64,000 nt of DNA from positions 1-64,000 of the forward strand of contig DASVQP010000030.1 in the NCBI GenBank assembly GCA_036389135.1, read 5' to 3'. Both the position numbers and the translations under genes were made by a program. Within the stretch, counting starts at the first letter, position 1. Each line of letters begins with the position of its first letter. Under the pieces are notes generated by a model, which was not told where the DNA came from, did not search any database, and saw only the letters and a program-made list of their open reading frames with translations. The stretch is from Longimicrobium sp. GTDB taxonomy: Bacteria > Gemmatimonadota > Gemmatimonadetes > Longimicrobiales > Longimicrobiaceae. Shown piece by piece: positions 31,382-40,078 of the stretch.

Positions 31382-32302
31382 CTATTTGGATGCCGGAACC
31401 AGCGCGTCCACTTCGGCGCGCTCGGCATCGGTCAGCCGCCAGGCGGATGCGGAGGCGTTGGAGCGGATCTGATCGGCGGAGGTGGCGCCGGCGATGACGG
31501 AGACGACCTCGCGACGTGCCAGGAGCCAGGCGAAGGCGAGCTCCAGCAACGTGTGGCCGCGCTCCTCGGCGTATCGCGCCAGCCGCTCCACGCGCTCCAG
31601 GTTCTCGTCCGAGAGCAGCTCCGCGTAGCGCCCCCCCACGGTGATGCGCGTGCCCTGCGGGGGAGCCTGGCCGCGCCGGTACTTCCCCGTCAGCAGCCCG
31701 CTGGCGAGGGGGAAGTAGGGGACGAACGCCAGCCCCTGCCGCGCGCACTCGTCCAGCACGCCCCGCTCGGGATCGCGGTGGAAGAGGGAGTACTCGTTCT
31801 GCACGCTTTTGAAGCGCGCTCCGGGGGCCACGTCGCGTGCCTCGCGGAGCTGCTCCACCGAGAAGTTGCTGCACCCGATCTCGCGCACCTTGCCGGCCCT
31901 CACCAGCTCGTCCAGCGCGCCCAGCGTGTCGGCGATGGGCACGGAGGTGTCGGGCGTGTGGATCTGGTACAGGTCGATGCGGTCGGTGCCCAGGCGGCGC
32001 AGGCTGTCCTCCACGGCGCGGCGGATGTAGCCGGGGTGCGCGCCGCGGCGCTCGGGGTCCATCTCCATCCCGAACTTGGTGGCGAGCACCACCTCGCCGC
32101 GGCGCGGGCCGAGGGCGCGGCCCACGTACTCCTCGCTGAGTCCCTTGCCGTAGATGTCCGCCGTGTCGAAGAAGTTGACGCCCGCGTCCAGCGCGGCGTG
32201 CACCACGGCGCGGGTGGCCTCGGCGTCCAGCCGCGGGCCAAAGTTGTTGCATCCGAGCCCGACCACCGAAACGGTGAGCGAGCCGAGGGTCCGGGTATCC
32301 AT
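31382..32302 (-). CDS. Aldo/keto reductase
   Basis: A 306-residue NADPH-dependent oxidoreductase with the full AKR pattern. The tetrad is visible: Asp and Tyr in NFFDTADIYGKG (about residues 43-54), Lys in VVLATKFG and His in LYQIHTPD. The glycine-rich substrate loop and the C-terminal cofactor site (VIAGATSADQI, about 273-283) are intact. It probably reduces aldehydes or ketones. ATG 32302 gives the standard length; upstream codons to 32458 run through a repeat element. It is monocistronic and flanked by two family A repeats. Confidence 0.88.
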   Translation of the reverse strand: MDTRTLGSLTVSVVGLGCNNFGPRLDAEATRAVVHAALDAGVNFFDTADIYGKGLSEEYVGRALGPRRGEVVLATKFGMEMDPERRGAHPGYIRRAVEDSLRRLGTDRIDLYQIHTPDTSVPIADTLGALDELVRAGKVREIGCSNFSVEQLREARDVAPGARFKSVQNEYSLFHRDPERGVLDECARQGLAFVPYFPLASGLLTGKYRRGQAPPQGTRITVGGRYAELLSDENLERVERLARYAEERGHTLLELAFAWLLARREVVSVIAGATSADQIRSNASASAWRLTDAERAEVDALVPASK

Positions 32303-32415
32303 CAGTGCTGCCTCCAGCGCGATTGTGAGGGTGCGCCGCGCCTCTGCAAATCGCACTCCCCAGGATGCTGTTCCCCTGCGTACCGCTCCGCTATCATGCC
32401 CGCCAGGAACAACCA

Positions 32416-32507
32416 TCACACAGAGCCACAGAGGGGGACGGCAAGGGCGCGGAGGCATTCACGGAGTTCTCTTCTTCCTCGCCGTTTCCTCTGTGTCTCT
32501 GTGTGAG
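32416..32507. repeat. Inverted-repeat intergenic element, family A
   Basis: The left arm TCACACAGAGCCACAGAGG and the right arm CCTCTGTGTCTCTGTGTGAG pair almost perfectly across a centre of about 50 bases. It lies between the divergent aldo/keto reductase and membrane protein genes, so it occupies their promoter region. Confidence 0.85.
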
Positions 32508-32534
32508 GCGCTTTTCCCCTCCGCATGCACGCGA

Positions 32535-33545
32535 ATGCCTGACGCACAGGAGTTCCGCCGCGATGCGTACCGCGTGCTGTTCGTGCTCGCCGGCGCGTAC
32601 AACCTGGCGTTCGGGGCATGGGCGGGGCTCTTTCCCGGCGCGTTCTTTCGGTGGTTTGAGATGGAGGCGCCGCGCTACCCCTCCATCTGGGGGTGCCTGG
32701 GGATGGTCGTGGGGGTGTACGGCCTCCTCTACCTGCACGCGGCGCGGCGCCTGGACGAGGCGTGGCCCATCATCGCGGTCGGGCTGCTGGGGAAGGTGCT
32801 GGGCCCGGTCGGGCTGGCGCTGACCGCGGCGCGTGGCGGCGACCTGCCGCTGCGCATGCTCGCGCTGCTGGCGCTCAACGACCTGGTCTGGTGGGTCCCC
32901 TTCGGCGCGTTCCTGCTGGAGGGGAAGCGTGCGGGTGAGCGGGTGCGCGCCGCGGCGCCGTACCTGTGCGCGGCGCTCCACGCGGCGGCGGGGCTGGCGA
33001 TGCTCTTCGTGCTGCGCGGCGGCACCGAGGCGGAGGCGGACCCGGCGGCGCGCGCGGCGTACGTGGCCGCCCACGCCGGTCTCTGGCGCGCGGGCTTCTC
33101 CGTGTGGATGGCGGCGGGGATGAGCGTGCTGGCGTTCTACGCATGGTGGGCCCCCGCCGTGCGCAGCCGCCGCCTGGGCATCGCGGCGCTCGTGGTGGCA
33201 GGCGCCGGCCTGGCCTGCGACCTGTTGGGCGAGGCGCTGTACGTCGGCTGGCTTCCGTGGCTGGCGAGCGACGTGGCGCGCTTCGTCGCGGTGCAGCGGA
33301 CCGGGACGGTGCTCACGGCGGTCTTCGCGAACGGCTTCTACACGGTGGCGGGGATCATGCTGACGCTCGGCACGCCGGGGCTCCCGCGACACGTGCGCGC
33401 GCTGGCGTGGATCGTCTGGACGGCGGGGATCGTGCTCAGCATCTGCGGAGCGACGGGGTCGGCGGCGGGGCTGGTGGCGAGCTCGGGCGTCCTCTTCCCC
33501 GCCCTGGTGCTCCTCGCGCTCGCGGCCGGGCGGACGCTGCGGTGA
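32535..33545 (+). CDS. Polytopic membrane protein, unknown function
   Basis: A 336-residue integral membrane protein with about ten hydrophobic helices. The first third (ayrvlfvlaGAYNLAFGAWAGL, then GCLGMVVGVYGLLYL) resembles small four-helix proteins of unknown function, and the remainder adds about six helices, so it looks like a fusion of two membrane modules. I see no transporter signature or catalytic motif. Its stop overlaps the GTG of the next gene (GTGA), so the two are coupled. ATG 32535 is chosen just after the repeat element; no strong ribosome site is seen. Confidence 0.65.
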   Translation: MPDAQEFRRDAYRVLFVLAGAYNLAFGAWAGLFPGAFFRWFEMEAPRYPSIWGCLGMVVGVYGLLYLHAARRLDEAWPIIAVGLLGKVLGPVGLALTAARGGDLPLRMLALLALNDLVWWVPFGAFLLEGKRAGERVRAAAPYLCAALHAAAGLAMLFVLRGGTEAEADPAARAAYVAAHAGLWRAGFSVWMAAGMSVLAFYAWWAPAVRSRRLGIAALVVAGAGLACDLLGEALYVGWLPWLASDVARFVAVQRTGTVLTAVFANGFYTVAGIMLTLGTPGLPRHVRALAWIVWTAGIVLSICGATGSAAGLVASSGVLFPALVLLALAAGRTLR

Positions 33546-34561
33546 GGCGGGTCATGGTGCTGGGCGGCACCGGCTTCTTTGGCCGCGCCGCGGTGGGGCT
33601 CCTGCGCGCCGCCGGCATTCCGGCGCTCGCCGCCGCTCGCCGCTCCGCCGAACTCGCGCTGGATGCCGAGGACCCCGCATCGCTGCGCCGAGCTCTCCGC
33701 CCCGGCGACGTGGTGCTGGACGCGGCGGGCCCCTATCAGGCGCGCACCCCCGCGCTCGCCGAGGCCGCCATCGAGCTGGGGTGCGACGTGGTCGACATCG
33801 CGGACGCATCGGCCTACGTGCGCTCGGTCCTGGCGCTCGGCGACCGTGCGGCCGAGGCCGGGGTGCGCCTCCTTCCCGGGTGCAGCACCTGCTCCGCCGT
33901 GTCGTCCGCGATGGTTGCGTGGAGCGGACTGCCACATCCCGTCCGCCTCACCGCCTTCCTCGTCCCCACCTCGCGCTTCACCGCCGTCGCAGCGACGGCC
34001 GCCTCGCTGCTGGCGGGCCTGGGGCGCCCAATCCCCGTGCTGCGCGATGGTGCGGTGCGCCAGCTCCGCGGCTTCACCGAATCGCGGCGCTGGCCGGCGG
34101 GCGCCCCGCTGGGCGCGCGCCGCGGCTGGATCTTCGACACGCCGGACGGCGACCTCCTCCCGCTCTCGCACCCAACGATCGCTACGGCGGAGGCGTTCGT
34201 GGATCCGAACGTCCCCGGCCTCGCGGGCGCGCTGGCGCTGGCGGCGCGTGTCCCCCCGCTGCGCGCCGCCATGACGCGCACGATGCCCGCCGCGCTCCCC
34301 CTGGTGCGGCTGCTGGGGCGGGAGCACGGCGGGTTCGGGTGCGAGGTGGAGGATGCATCGGGCGCCGTCGTCCGGCTGGTGCTCACCGCCCCGCGCGATG
34401 CGTACCGGCTCGCCGCCATCCCCGCCGTCCTCGCCGTCCGCACGATCCTGGAGGGGCGGATGAGCGGCGCGGGCGTCATCCCGCCGCACGGCCAGGTGGA
34501 TGCCGGAGAGCTGCTCGAAACGCTGCGAGCGAGCGGGTTCGAGCTCTCCCGATCTTCCTGA
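33542..34561 (+). CDS. Saccharopine-dehydrogenase-like NAD(P)-binding protein
   Basis: A 339-residue protein starting with the Rossmann motif MVLGGTGFFGRAAVGLLRAAG. Segments such as DVVLDAAGPYQARTPALAEAAIELGCDVVDIAD (broadly residues 57-90) match the N-terminal domain of saccharopine dehydrogenase/trans-acting enoyl reductase-like proteins. The catalytic details are not visible, so the substrate is unknown. It is translationally coupled to the upstream membrane protein. GTG 33542 and ATG 33554 are both possible starts; the first is preferred because of the GTGA overlap. Confidence 0.75.
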   Translation: MRRVMVLGGTGFFGRAAVGLLRAAGIPALAAARRSAELALDAEDPASLRRALRPGDVVLDAAGPYQARTPALAEAAIELGCDVVDIADASAYVRSVLALGDRAAEAGVRLLPGCSTCSAVSSAMVAWSGLPHPVRLTAFLVPTSRFTAVAATAASLLAGLGRPIPVLRDGAVRQLRGFTESRRWPAGAPLGARRGWIFDTPDGDLLPLSHPTIATAEAFVDPNVPGLAGALALAARVPPLRAAMTRTMPAALPLVRLLGREHGGFGCEVEDASGAVVRLVLTAPRDAYRLAAIPAVLAVRTILEGRMSGAGVIPPHGQVDAGELLETLRASGFELSRSS

Positions 34562-34564
34562 AAG

Positions 34565-35314
34565 CTACCGCCGCACCTGCCCCGATACGTGCCGGTCCGC
34601 GATGCCCAGGTGCCGCTCCACCTCCTGCTCGATGTACATCGCCTGGTCGCGCTGCGGAAGGCCGGTGACGAGCTTGACCATGCGGCCATCCCTGCCCCGT
34701 GCCCGCACCGAGTACGTGACCGTGGTGCCGTTGCGGGTGCGGCTGACGTGCTCCTCGCAGTAGAGCTGCTCCAGCGAATCGGTGGCGATCTGGCGGTTCC
34801 CGAACCAGGGGAGCGGCCCGTGGCGCACCGTCAGGACTCCGTCCGCCACCACGACCTCGGTGGCGTTGACGAACATCGCGGCCGTGAAGTAGGCCAGGAA
34901 CAGCCCCACCGCCACGTGCAGCAGCGGAAACAGCATCAGCATCCAGGCCCCGGTACTGAACGCCATCAGGTACCAGAAGCCGAGTATCCCGAACCAGATC
35001 ACGCAAAAGAACACCAGGAAGACGGCCGTCCACGCGTACCACCGCCGCTCGATGCGCAGCCCGCCCCCGGCCGTGTACACGGTGAGGCGCTCGGGGAGCG
35101 GCACCGGGAGCGGCGGGGCCGGCGCGAGCGATCCGTCCGGCATCAGCACGGCGCCGTCGATGCTGTCGCGCGGGACGGGCGCGGCGTTCGCGGCCTCCAG
35201 GTCCACGAGCGACTGGCACTCGCGGCAGCGCGCGTACATCGTGCTCAGGTTCATGTCGGCGGCCTGGATCTGCGCTCCGCAGGTCGGGCACTTGAGCGTG
35301 CGGCTGGTGGGCAT
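34565..35314 (-). CDS. Zinc-ribbon membrane protein with PH-like domain
   Basis: A 249-residue protein. The N-terminus has a zinc ribbon with CPTCG (about residues 9-13) and CREC (about 30-33). A Pro-rich linker leads to two membrane helices (about 98-120 and 125-155: TAVFLVFFCVIWFGILGFWY, FPLLHVAVGLFLAYF). The C-terminal 90 residues (VVVADGVLTVRHGPLPWFGNRQI) resemble a bacterial PH-like domain. The role is unknown. It converges on the saccharopine-dehydrogenase-like gene, leaving three bases between the stops. ATG 35314 is right before the zinc ribbon. Confidence 0.7.
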   Translation of the reverse strand: MPTSRTLKCPTCGAQIQAADMNLSTMYARCRECQSLVDLEAANAAPVPRDSIDGAVLMPDGSLAPAPPLPVPLPERLTVYTAGGGLRIERRWYAWTAVFLVFFCVIWFGILGFWYLMAFSTGAWMLMLFPLLHVAVGLFLAYFTAAMFVNATEVVVADGVLTVRHGPLPWFGNRQIATDSLEQLYCEEHVSRTRNGTTVTYSVRARGRDGRMVKLVTGLPQRDQAMYIEQEVERHLGIADRHVSGQVRR

Positions 35315-35342
35315 GGGGATTGGGGGTCGCTGGCGGAAGGCG

Positions 35343-36017
35343 TTACTTCGCGGATGATCGGGCGAGGAACAGCGTGTGAGGTCCGCCGGCGGTGGCGTGC
35401 GCCCGCACCCGGACGACTTCGACGCTGAGCCCCGCGGCGCGCAGCACGGCCTCGAAGCGCGGATCGTCCTCGGCGGACCAGTAGGCGAGCCGCCCGCCGG
35501 GGCGCAGCGCCTCCGCCGCAACCCGCACGCCGCGGCTCCGGTAGAGATCCGCGTTGCCGCCGGTGGTCAGCGCATCGGCGCCGTTGTCCACGTCCAGCAT
35601 GATGGCATCGTACGCGCCACGGCCCTCGCGCAGCACGTCGGCCACGTCGGCGTGCCGCAGCTCCACGCGCGAGTCGGCCAGCGCATCGGCGGCGAGCGGG
35701 TACTCCGGGTCGCGGTTCCACTCGATGATTTCGCCCACGATCTCCGCGACCACCACCCGCGCGTCCGCGGGGAGCACGCGCAGCGCGGCCCTGAGCGTGA
35801 ACCCGAACCCCAACCCGCCGATCAGTACACTCGCCCCGCGGCTCATCTCCAGCTGCCTGCAGACCCGCTCCGCGAGCTGCTCCTCCGAATGGTAGCGCCG
35901 CGTGGACATCAGCTCCACACCGGCCACGCGGATGGAGTAGTCACGGTCGTGCCGGTACAGTGTCAGCACCGTGCCATCCGGCGCCGTCGCCTCGCCGAGT
36001 TTTTCGAGTCGCTTCAA
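35343..36017 (-). CDS. Spermidine-synthase-like methyltransferase-fold protein
   Basis: A 224-residue protein of the spermidine synthase superfamily. The SAM-binding loop is VLIGGLGFGFTLRAAL (about residues 64-79), followed by acidic VVVAEIVGEII (strand 2) and AIMLDVDNGADAL (about 138-150). The N-terminal beta domain (TLYRHDRDYSIRV) is short. Without the aspartates that bind polyamines being clear, it may be a generic methyltransferase rather than a true aminopropyltransferase. It lies 28 bases upstream of the zinc-ribbon gene on the same strand, likely in the same transcript. Confidence 0.72.
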   Translation of the reverse strand: MKRLEKLGEATAPDGTVLTLYRHDRDYSIRVAGVELMSTRRYHSEEQLAERVCRQLEMSRGASVLIGGLGFGFTLRAALRVLPADARVVVAEIVGEIIEWNRDPEYPLAADALADSRVELRHADVADVLREGRGAYDAIMLDVDNGADALTTGGNADLYRSRGVRVAAEALRPGGRLAYWSAEDDPRFEAVLRAAGLSVEVVRVRAHATAGGPHTLFLARSSAK

Positions 36018-36023
36018 ACTGCC

Positions 36024-36042
36024 GCCTCACACAGAGATACGG
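36024..36042. repeat. Half copy of family A repeat
   Basis: Only the left-arm sequence GCCTCACACAGAGATACGGA is present, with no matching right arm in the next 100 bases. It is a truncated copy next to the start of the methyltransferase-fold gene. Confidence 0.5.
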
Positions 36043-36175
36043 ACGGCGGGTGACTGCTCCTAAGGGCGCACATTTCGATCACCTCCGTTCGCCCGGTGGC
36101 GGGGTACTGGCGCAGGGTAGACGCGTTTCTCGGGCGCGTTAGATTGGGAGAGAGGCACATTCAACGGAGGCCGAG

Positions 36176-36433
36176 ATGGCGACCAAAAAACCGTGGCGCA
36201 CGGTGCTCACCGGCACCTCCACGGGGCGCTTCACGCGCGAACAGATCCGGGAAGCAATGGATTCCGTCTCTGGTGCGTCGAAGAGCGATGGCTCCGCACG
36301 ACGGAAGCCTGCCGGCGGCGGAGCCAAGGGGCAGAGCGTGGGCTCGATCGCTCGCGAGGGTTCGCCAAATGCCGGCGCGGCGGCATCGGACAACGAAAAA
36401 CCCGCGAAGGCGCGTAACCGAACGTCCGGCTGA
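36176..36433 (+). CDS. Small disordered protein coupled to a TIR-like gene
   Basis: An 85-residue basic protein. The first 30 residues (KKPWRTVLTGTSTGRFTREQIREAM) look ordered; the remainder is Gly/Ala/Ser/Lys-rich and probably disordered. There is no known domain. A strong GGAGG ribosome site lies five bases before ATG 36176, and the stop overlaps the next ATG by one base, so the two products are made together. It could be an antitoxin, an adaptor or a regulator for the downstream protein; the sequence does not decide this. Confidence 0.65.
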   Translation: MATKKPWRTVLTGTSTGRFTREQIREAMDSVSGASKSDGSARRKPAGGGAKGQSVGSIAREGSPNAGAAASDNEKPAKARNRTSG

Positions 36434-37053
36434 TGCCGGCGGCGTACGACCGGAGCGTCTTCATCAACTGCCCGTTCGACGACCGCTACCGCCCACTCTT
36501 CCACGCGATCGTCTTCGCGGTGCACGACTGCGGATTCCTTGCCCGCTGCGCGCTCGAATTGGAGGACAGCGGGGAAGAGAGGATCCGCAAGATCAAGAGG
36601 ATCATACGCGAATGCCAGTACGGTGTGCACGACATCTCGCGTGTCCAGCTCGACTCCGGCACCGGTCTCCCTCGCTTCAACATGCCGCTGGAGCTGGGTC
36701 TCTTTCTGGGCGCCCAGGAATACGGGGACGCGGAACAGACGGAGAAACGCTCGCTGATCCTCGACGCGGAGCAGTACCGGTACCAGGCATTCTGTTCTGA
36801 CATCGCCGGGCAGGACATCCGTGCTCACGGGAACGAGCCGAAGCGGGCGGTGAGCGCCGTCCGCGGTATGCTCGCCACGGCGCTTGCGGGAACCGCTCGT
36901 GTGCCCGGCGAAGCGAAAATCCTGTCACGCTTCAACTCATTTCGGAAGGCGCTCCCCGGGTTCTGTGAGGCTCTGCACGTAAGGGTCAAAGAGCTGCAGT
37001 TTGCGGAGACTCGCTCATTCGTTGAGGAGTGGATCACGCGTCATCCACTTTGA
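36433..37053 (+). CDS. TIR/deoxyribosyltransferase-like protein, possible defence effector
   Basis: A 206-residue soluble protein. The N-terminus RSVFINCPFDDRYRPLFHAI (about residues 8-25) looks like the first strand and helix of a TIR or nucleoside 2-deoxyribosyltransferase-like fold. CQYGVHDISR (61-70) and RFNMPLELGLFLGA (81-94, with Glu87) are placed like the nucleotide-binding and catalytic-Glu motifs of that superfamily (compare FELG). I do not know a named family. If the fold is right it could bind or cleave NAD or a nucleotide. It is coupled to the 85-residue gene and overlaps the next convergent gene by 20 bases. Confidence 0.6.
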   Translation: MPAAYDRSVFINCPFDDRYRPLFHAIVFAVHDCGFLARCALELEDSGEERIRKIKRIIRECQYGVHDISRVQLDSGTGLPRFNMPLELGLFLGAQEYGDAEQTEKRSLILDAEQYRYQAFCSDIAGQDIRAHGNEPKRAVSAVRGMLATALAGTARVPGEAKILSRFNSFRKALPGFCEALHVRVKELQFAETRSFVEEWITRHPL

Positions 37054-37465
37054 GGCGTGCGCGGCGAGAGCGGCGGTACAGGTACGCGGCGGAGAGGAGG
37101 TACCCGCCGACCGCGCCCGCGACGGCCATGAGCGGATCGAGGCCGGAAAGCAGGAGTCCCAGCGTCCCGCCCGCGGCGGTGCCGATCGACGCGCCTGCGA
37201 AGACGAGGCCGAACGGGACCCGGCGCAGCAGCGTCCACGCGCTGACGGGGACGAGCACGCCGCCCAGCACTCCGCCGACCGCCGCCGCGAGGGCGTACGC
37301 CTCCACGATGTACGGGAACCCGCCGCGACCATCCACCACCAGGCTGAGGACCGCGAGAAGGCCCACGCCGAGCATCGCGCCCACCGCTCCGCCCGCGAGA
37401 CAGAGCGCGGCGGTGACCCCGAGGGCGCGTGCGGGGCTGACGCGCTTCGCTACGGTCGGAGGCAT
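37034..37465 (-). CDS. Small membrane protein, four helices
   Basis: A 143-residue membrane protein with about four hydrophobic, Gly/Ala-rich helices (residues about 12-45, 55-80, 83-108, 112-130) and a basic C-terminus (YLYRRSRRARLK). Its glycine spacing resembles small channel-like or TIGR-type proteins, but nothing specific is recognisable. Its 3' end overlaps the convergent TIR-like gene by 20 bases. It may be co-transcribed with the DUF4013-like gene upstream, 10 bases away. Confidence 0.6.
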   Translation of the reverse strand: MPPTVAKRVSPARALGVTAALCLAGGAVGAMLGVGLLAVLSLVVDGRGGFPYIVEAYALAAAVGGVLGGVLVPVSAWTLLRRVPFGLVFAGASIGTAAGGTLGLLLSGLDPLMAVAGAVGGYLLSAAYLYRRSRRARLKVDDA

Positions 37466-37475
37466 CCCCTTAACG

Positions 37476-38102
37476 TCAGGCAGCGGTCGGCCTAAGATTC
37501 AGGACGCGCTGCGAGAACACGCGCGCGAAGCTGAACCCCGCCACCTGCCAGAACCAGACACTCGTCACCAGGAAACCCACACCGAAGGCCAGCAGGCCCA
37601 GGAACGAGAGGAGGAGCGCGGAAATCGTGATGCACCACGCCTTCCAGTACGCGCGCCCTCCCTGGAAGGTGCGGCCGAGCGCACGGGCGGGATTGTAGAT
37701 CTCCGCGGGATCGAAGGTGCGGCAGTAGTGCGTCATGTACCCCGGGATCGCGATGGTGGCGAGCGCGAGCAGCACGGCGGCGCAAGCTCCCAGAGCCATG
37801 CTGGCGGCGGACCACGCGAAGTACGCCAGCACGAGGCCGGGCGCGTAGTAGTACAGCATCCCGACGAAAGTAATCAACCCGTGCTTCAGGAGCTGGGGGA
37901 AATCACGCCAGGAGGGCCACGCCGTCTGCCCCTGCTGCATGCGGTGCACCATCATGATGCGGTGCCCCATGTTCAGCAGCCATCCGAAGACCGGGATCAG
38001 CAGCAGCGCAGCCCCCACCAGCACCTCGCGCCGGGCGAGGCGGTTCTGGAGGGGGAACGCGTACGAGGTGCGGAAGCTGAGAGGCGTGTGCAGATCGATC
38101 AT
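37476..38102 (-). CDS. DUF4013-like membrane protein
   Basis: A 208-residue membrane protein. The start (MIDLHTPLSFRTSYAFPLQN) and the order of helices with the soluble phrase HYCRTFDPAEIYNPARALGR in the middle fit DUF4013, a family of unknown function with four to six membrane helices. ATG 38102 is chosen because the earlier codons look non-coding. It is the first gene of a possible two-gene unit with the small membrane protein downstream. Confidence 0.65.
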   Translation of the reverse strand: MIDLHTPLSFRTSYAFPLQNRLARREVLVGAALLLIPVFGWLLNMGHRIMMVHRMQQGQTAWPSWRDFPQLLKHGLITFVGMLYYYAPGLVLAYFAWSAASMALGACAAVLLALATIAIPGYMTHYCRTFDPAEIYNPARALGRTFQGGRAYWKAWCITISALLLSFLGLLAFGVGFLVTSVWFWQVAGFSFARVFSQRVLNLRPTAA

Positions 38103-38206
38103 AAAGGCCGCCGCGGGGGTGAGCGCTCCATCCAAGATGGTGCCGGACCGCGGACGACACAAATCTTATCTCACACAGATTGTTCAAAAGGGAAGCGCGC
38201 AAAGCA

Positions 38207-38234
38207 GAGCCCCGCCGATGCTCCGGCGGGGCTC
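38207..38234 (-). terminator. Hairpin terminator after the Vps62-like gene
   Basis: A perfect 11-bp stem, GAGCCCCGCCG (38207-38217) with CGGCGGGGCTC (38224-38234), and a 6-base loop. It lies 17 bases beyond the stop of the lipoprotein gene ending at 38251. The minus-strand continuation TGCTTTGCGCGCTTCCCTTTTG is moderately T-rich. A remnant TCTCACACAG of the family A repeat lies just beyond, at about 38169. Confidence 0.65.
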
Positions 38235-38250
38235 CCAAAAACATGCTCCG

Positions 38251-39741
38251 TCAGAAGCCGTGGGCCGTGAGCGCGTCGTAGTACACACCCGCGCCGCCCG
38301 AGCTGGGATCCTGCCAGCCGAAGAAGTTGTAGTTCGGGAGCCAGTAGCACTCCCAGCGGCCCCACGGCTGCCCTTCGCGGCTCAGGACGCAGTTCTTGAA
38401 GCCGGCCTGATCGTTGTACCAGGAGTTCCCGAGGTTCGCGTCGGCGAGGATCTCCACCGCGTAATACGGATTGGTGGTGCTGGACCAGTTCGTGTCGCAG
38501 TTGTCAGCCCACCACGCACCCGAGTCGCAGGCGCTCAGGCTCTTGTAGTTGGCGTGTTTGTTCCGCGCGGCCCATGAGCGCAGACGCCCACGGTAGACGC
38601 CATCCGGGTACTGCAGGTCGTCGTAGCTGACTGTCTCGGTGGAGTTGGTCCACGCGCCCCAGTGGGCGGAGAGCTTGGCACGGTCCACGCGCCACTTGCC
38701 GCCGTGGTAGTCCACCTGGAGGACGATCCACTCCGAGTCGCCCTGGTGCGAGTAGGAGCCCATCGTCTCGGGATCGCCCCCGTCGTTGTAGTACGAAAGA
38801 GCGTAGAAGATCTGGACCGCGTACGCGTTGTCGCCCTTTTTGCCGGCCCAGTACTCCTCGCGGCGCGTGTCGAAGTCGTTGTACGCGAGCGTCAGGTAGG
38901 GACGAAAGGCGTACGCGATCTCGTGCTCGCAACTGTCGAGCACTCCGTCGCCGTCGTTGTCGCCGGGGGAGTACCCCGCGACCATGCACTGGTACGTGAA
39001 GCCGCTCGGAAGCGTGATCCCGCCCGGCAACGGGCCGCCGCTGCCCCCTTCAGTGTCGCATTCGCGCTTGGCCGTTCTGGGATCGCAGTCGGAGAACTCG
39101 TCGGACATGATGCTGATGGAGTTGCGGTCCCTGCGCGGCGCCCGCTGCCGCGCGGCTTCAGGCTCGGGGCCGAAATCGTACTCGGTGGGCCAGATGGCGA
39201 TGAGCGGCTCCTTCAGCCGGGCGGTTGCGGGAAGGCTCACCGCCCGCCCGTCGGTGGTGTAGCCGTGGAGAATGCCTCGAAGCCCGATCTCGCGGCGGGG
39301 AAGCGCGGAGCCCGCGACCATCACGTCCGCGCTCCCGCTCCAGCGAAGCCGGTGAAGCTCAACCGGCACGACGATCTCCATGGGCGGAAGCGCGCGGAGC
39401 AACTCCATCAGTTCGGCCTGCGACTGCCCGGTCGCGCGGGCGCCGGCCCCGAGCACGATCTGGCCGCTGGCGCCGCGCAGATAGCTCTGCAGGGGGAGGC
39501 GGTGATCGCGGAACGGGCTGTCGCGCAGATCCTCCAGAACCCGCCGGCGCACCGCGGGATCGGCGAGCGCCCGGGCGAAGGCGCGAACCAGCGGCTCCGC
39601 GGTGTCGGGCTGGTCGGCGGTGCGGGCGGCGGCGGGCGCCGGGCGTGCCGCGGCGGGATCGAGGGGCGCGTCGGAGCACGCCTGTGCGCCCAGCAGGCAC
39701 GCGGCGAGTGCGAGGGCTCCGGTACGGGTACGACGGAACAT
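38251..39741 (-). CDS. Lipoprotein with Vps62/NPP1-like domain
   Basis: A 496-residue lipoprotein (lipobox GAQAC at about residues 18-22). A calcium-binding-type loop DNDGDGVLDSCE sits near residue 268. The C-terminal 200 residues contain AVQIFYALSYYNDGG, SHQGDSEWIVLQVDY and NKHANYKSLSAC, which follow the Vps62/NPP1-like pattern (H-x-GD-x-E and SHANY). In NPP1 toxins the H-x-x-D-W-E site binds a metal. The function is unknown; a surface-anchored binding or toxin-like role is possible. A GGAGG ribosome site six bases before ATG 39741 fixes the start. Confidence 0.7.
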   Translation of the reverse strand: MFRRTRTGALALAACLLGAQACSDAPLDPAAARPAPAAARTADQPDTAEPLVRAFARALADPAVRRRVLEDLRDSPFRDHRLPLQSYLRGASGQIVLGAGARATGQSQAELMELLRALPPMEIVVPVELHRLRWSGSADVMVAGSALPRREIGLRGILHGYTTDGRAVSLPATARLKEPLIAIWPTEYDFGPEPEAARQRAPRRDRNSISIMSDEFSDCDPRTAKRECDTEGGSGGPLPGGITLPSGFTYQCMVAGYSPGDNDGDGVLDSCEHEIAYAFRPYLTLAYNDFDTRREEYWAGKKGDNAYAVQIFYALSYYNDGGDPETMGSYSHQGDSEWIVLQVDYHGGKWRVDRAKLSAHWGAWTNSTETVSYDDLQYPDGVYRGRLRSWAARNKHANYKSLSACDSGAWWADNCDTNWSSTTNPYYAVEILADANLGNSWYNDQAGFKNCVLSREGQPWGRWECYWLPNYNFFGWQDPSSGGAGVYYDALTAHGF

Positions 39742-40078
39742 GACAGCCTCCAGGTGGGATTGGGTGTGGGGGACCTGCGGCCCGCGGTGGAGGTCCCGTG
39801 GGCGGACAGCGACCCGAGTGGCTTGCGTGCGAACGAGGGTGAGCCGAAAGGACCGGCTCACGGCGCTGCCGATGAGATGCGACGGCTACTGCGGCGGGTG
39901 GAGCGAGAAAACGGATTCCGCTCCTGGCAGTGCTGGACGTACACCAGCAATGTCAATCTGTAAAGGACGGCAACTACGTGCAATGCCCCTGCGTTTGGCC
40001 GGCCACCTGTCGTGCCACACTTCACCCCGCTACCATACGCCGGCACCCATGCCATCCTCCACATCCACCGGCACCCCG
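39742..40078. other. Divergent intergenic region, no gene seen
   Basis: This region lies between the Vps62-like lipoprotein (minus) and the M20 peptidase (plus) and should contain both promoters. A TTGACA on the minus strand near 39952-39957 (in ATTGACATTGCTGG) is a possible -35, but no good -10 follows at 16-18 bases. I see no gene, repeat or stable hairpin. Confidence 0.35.

Noticed and set aside
29451-32252. A 933-codon open frame on the minus strand
   Set aside because: It overlaps the metallopeptidase and the aldo/keto reductase in another frame and has an Arg/Gly/Ala-rich random composition. It is a shadow caused by high GC.
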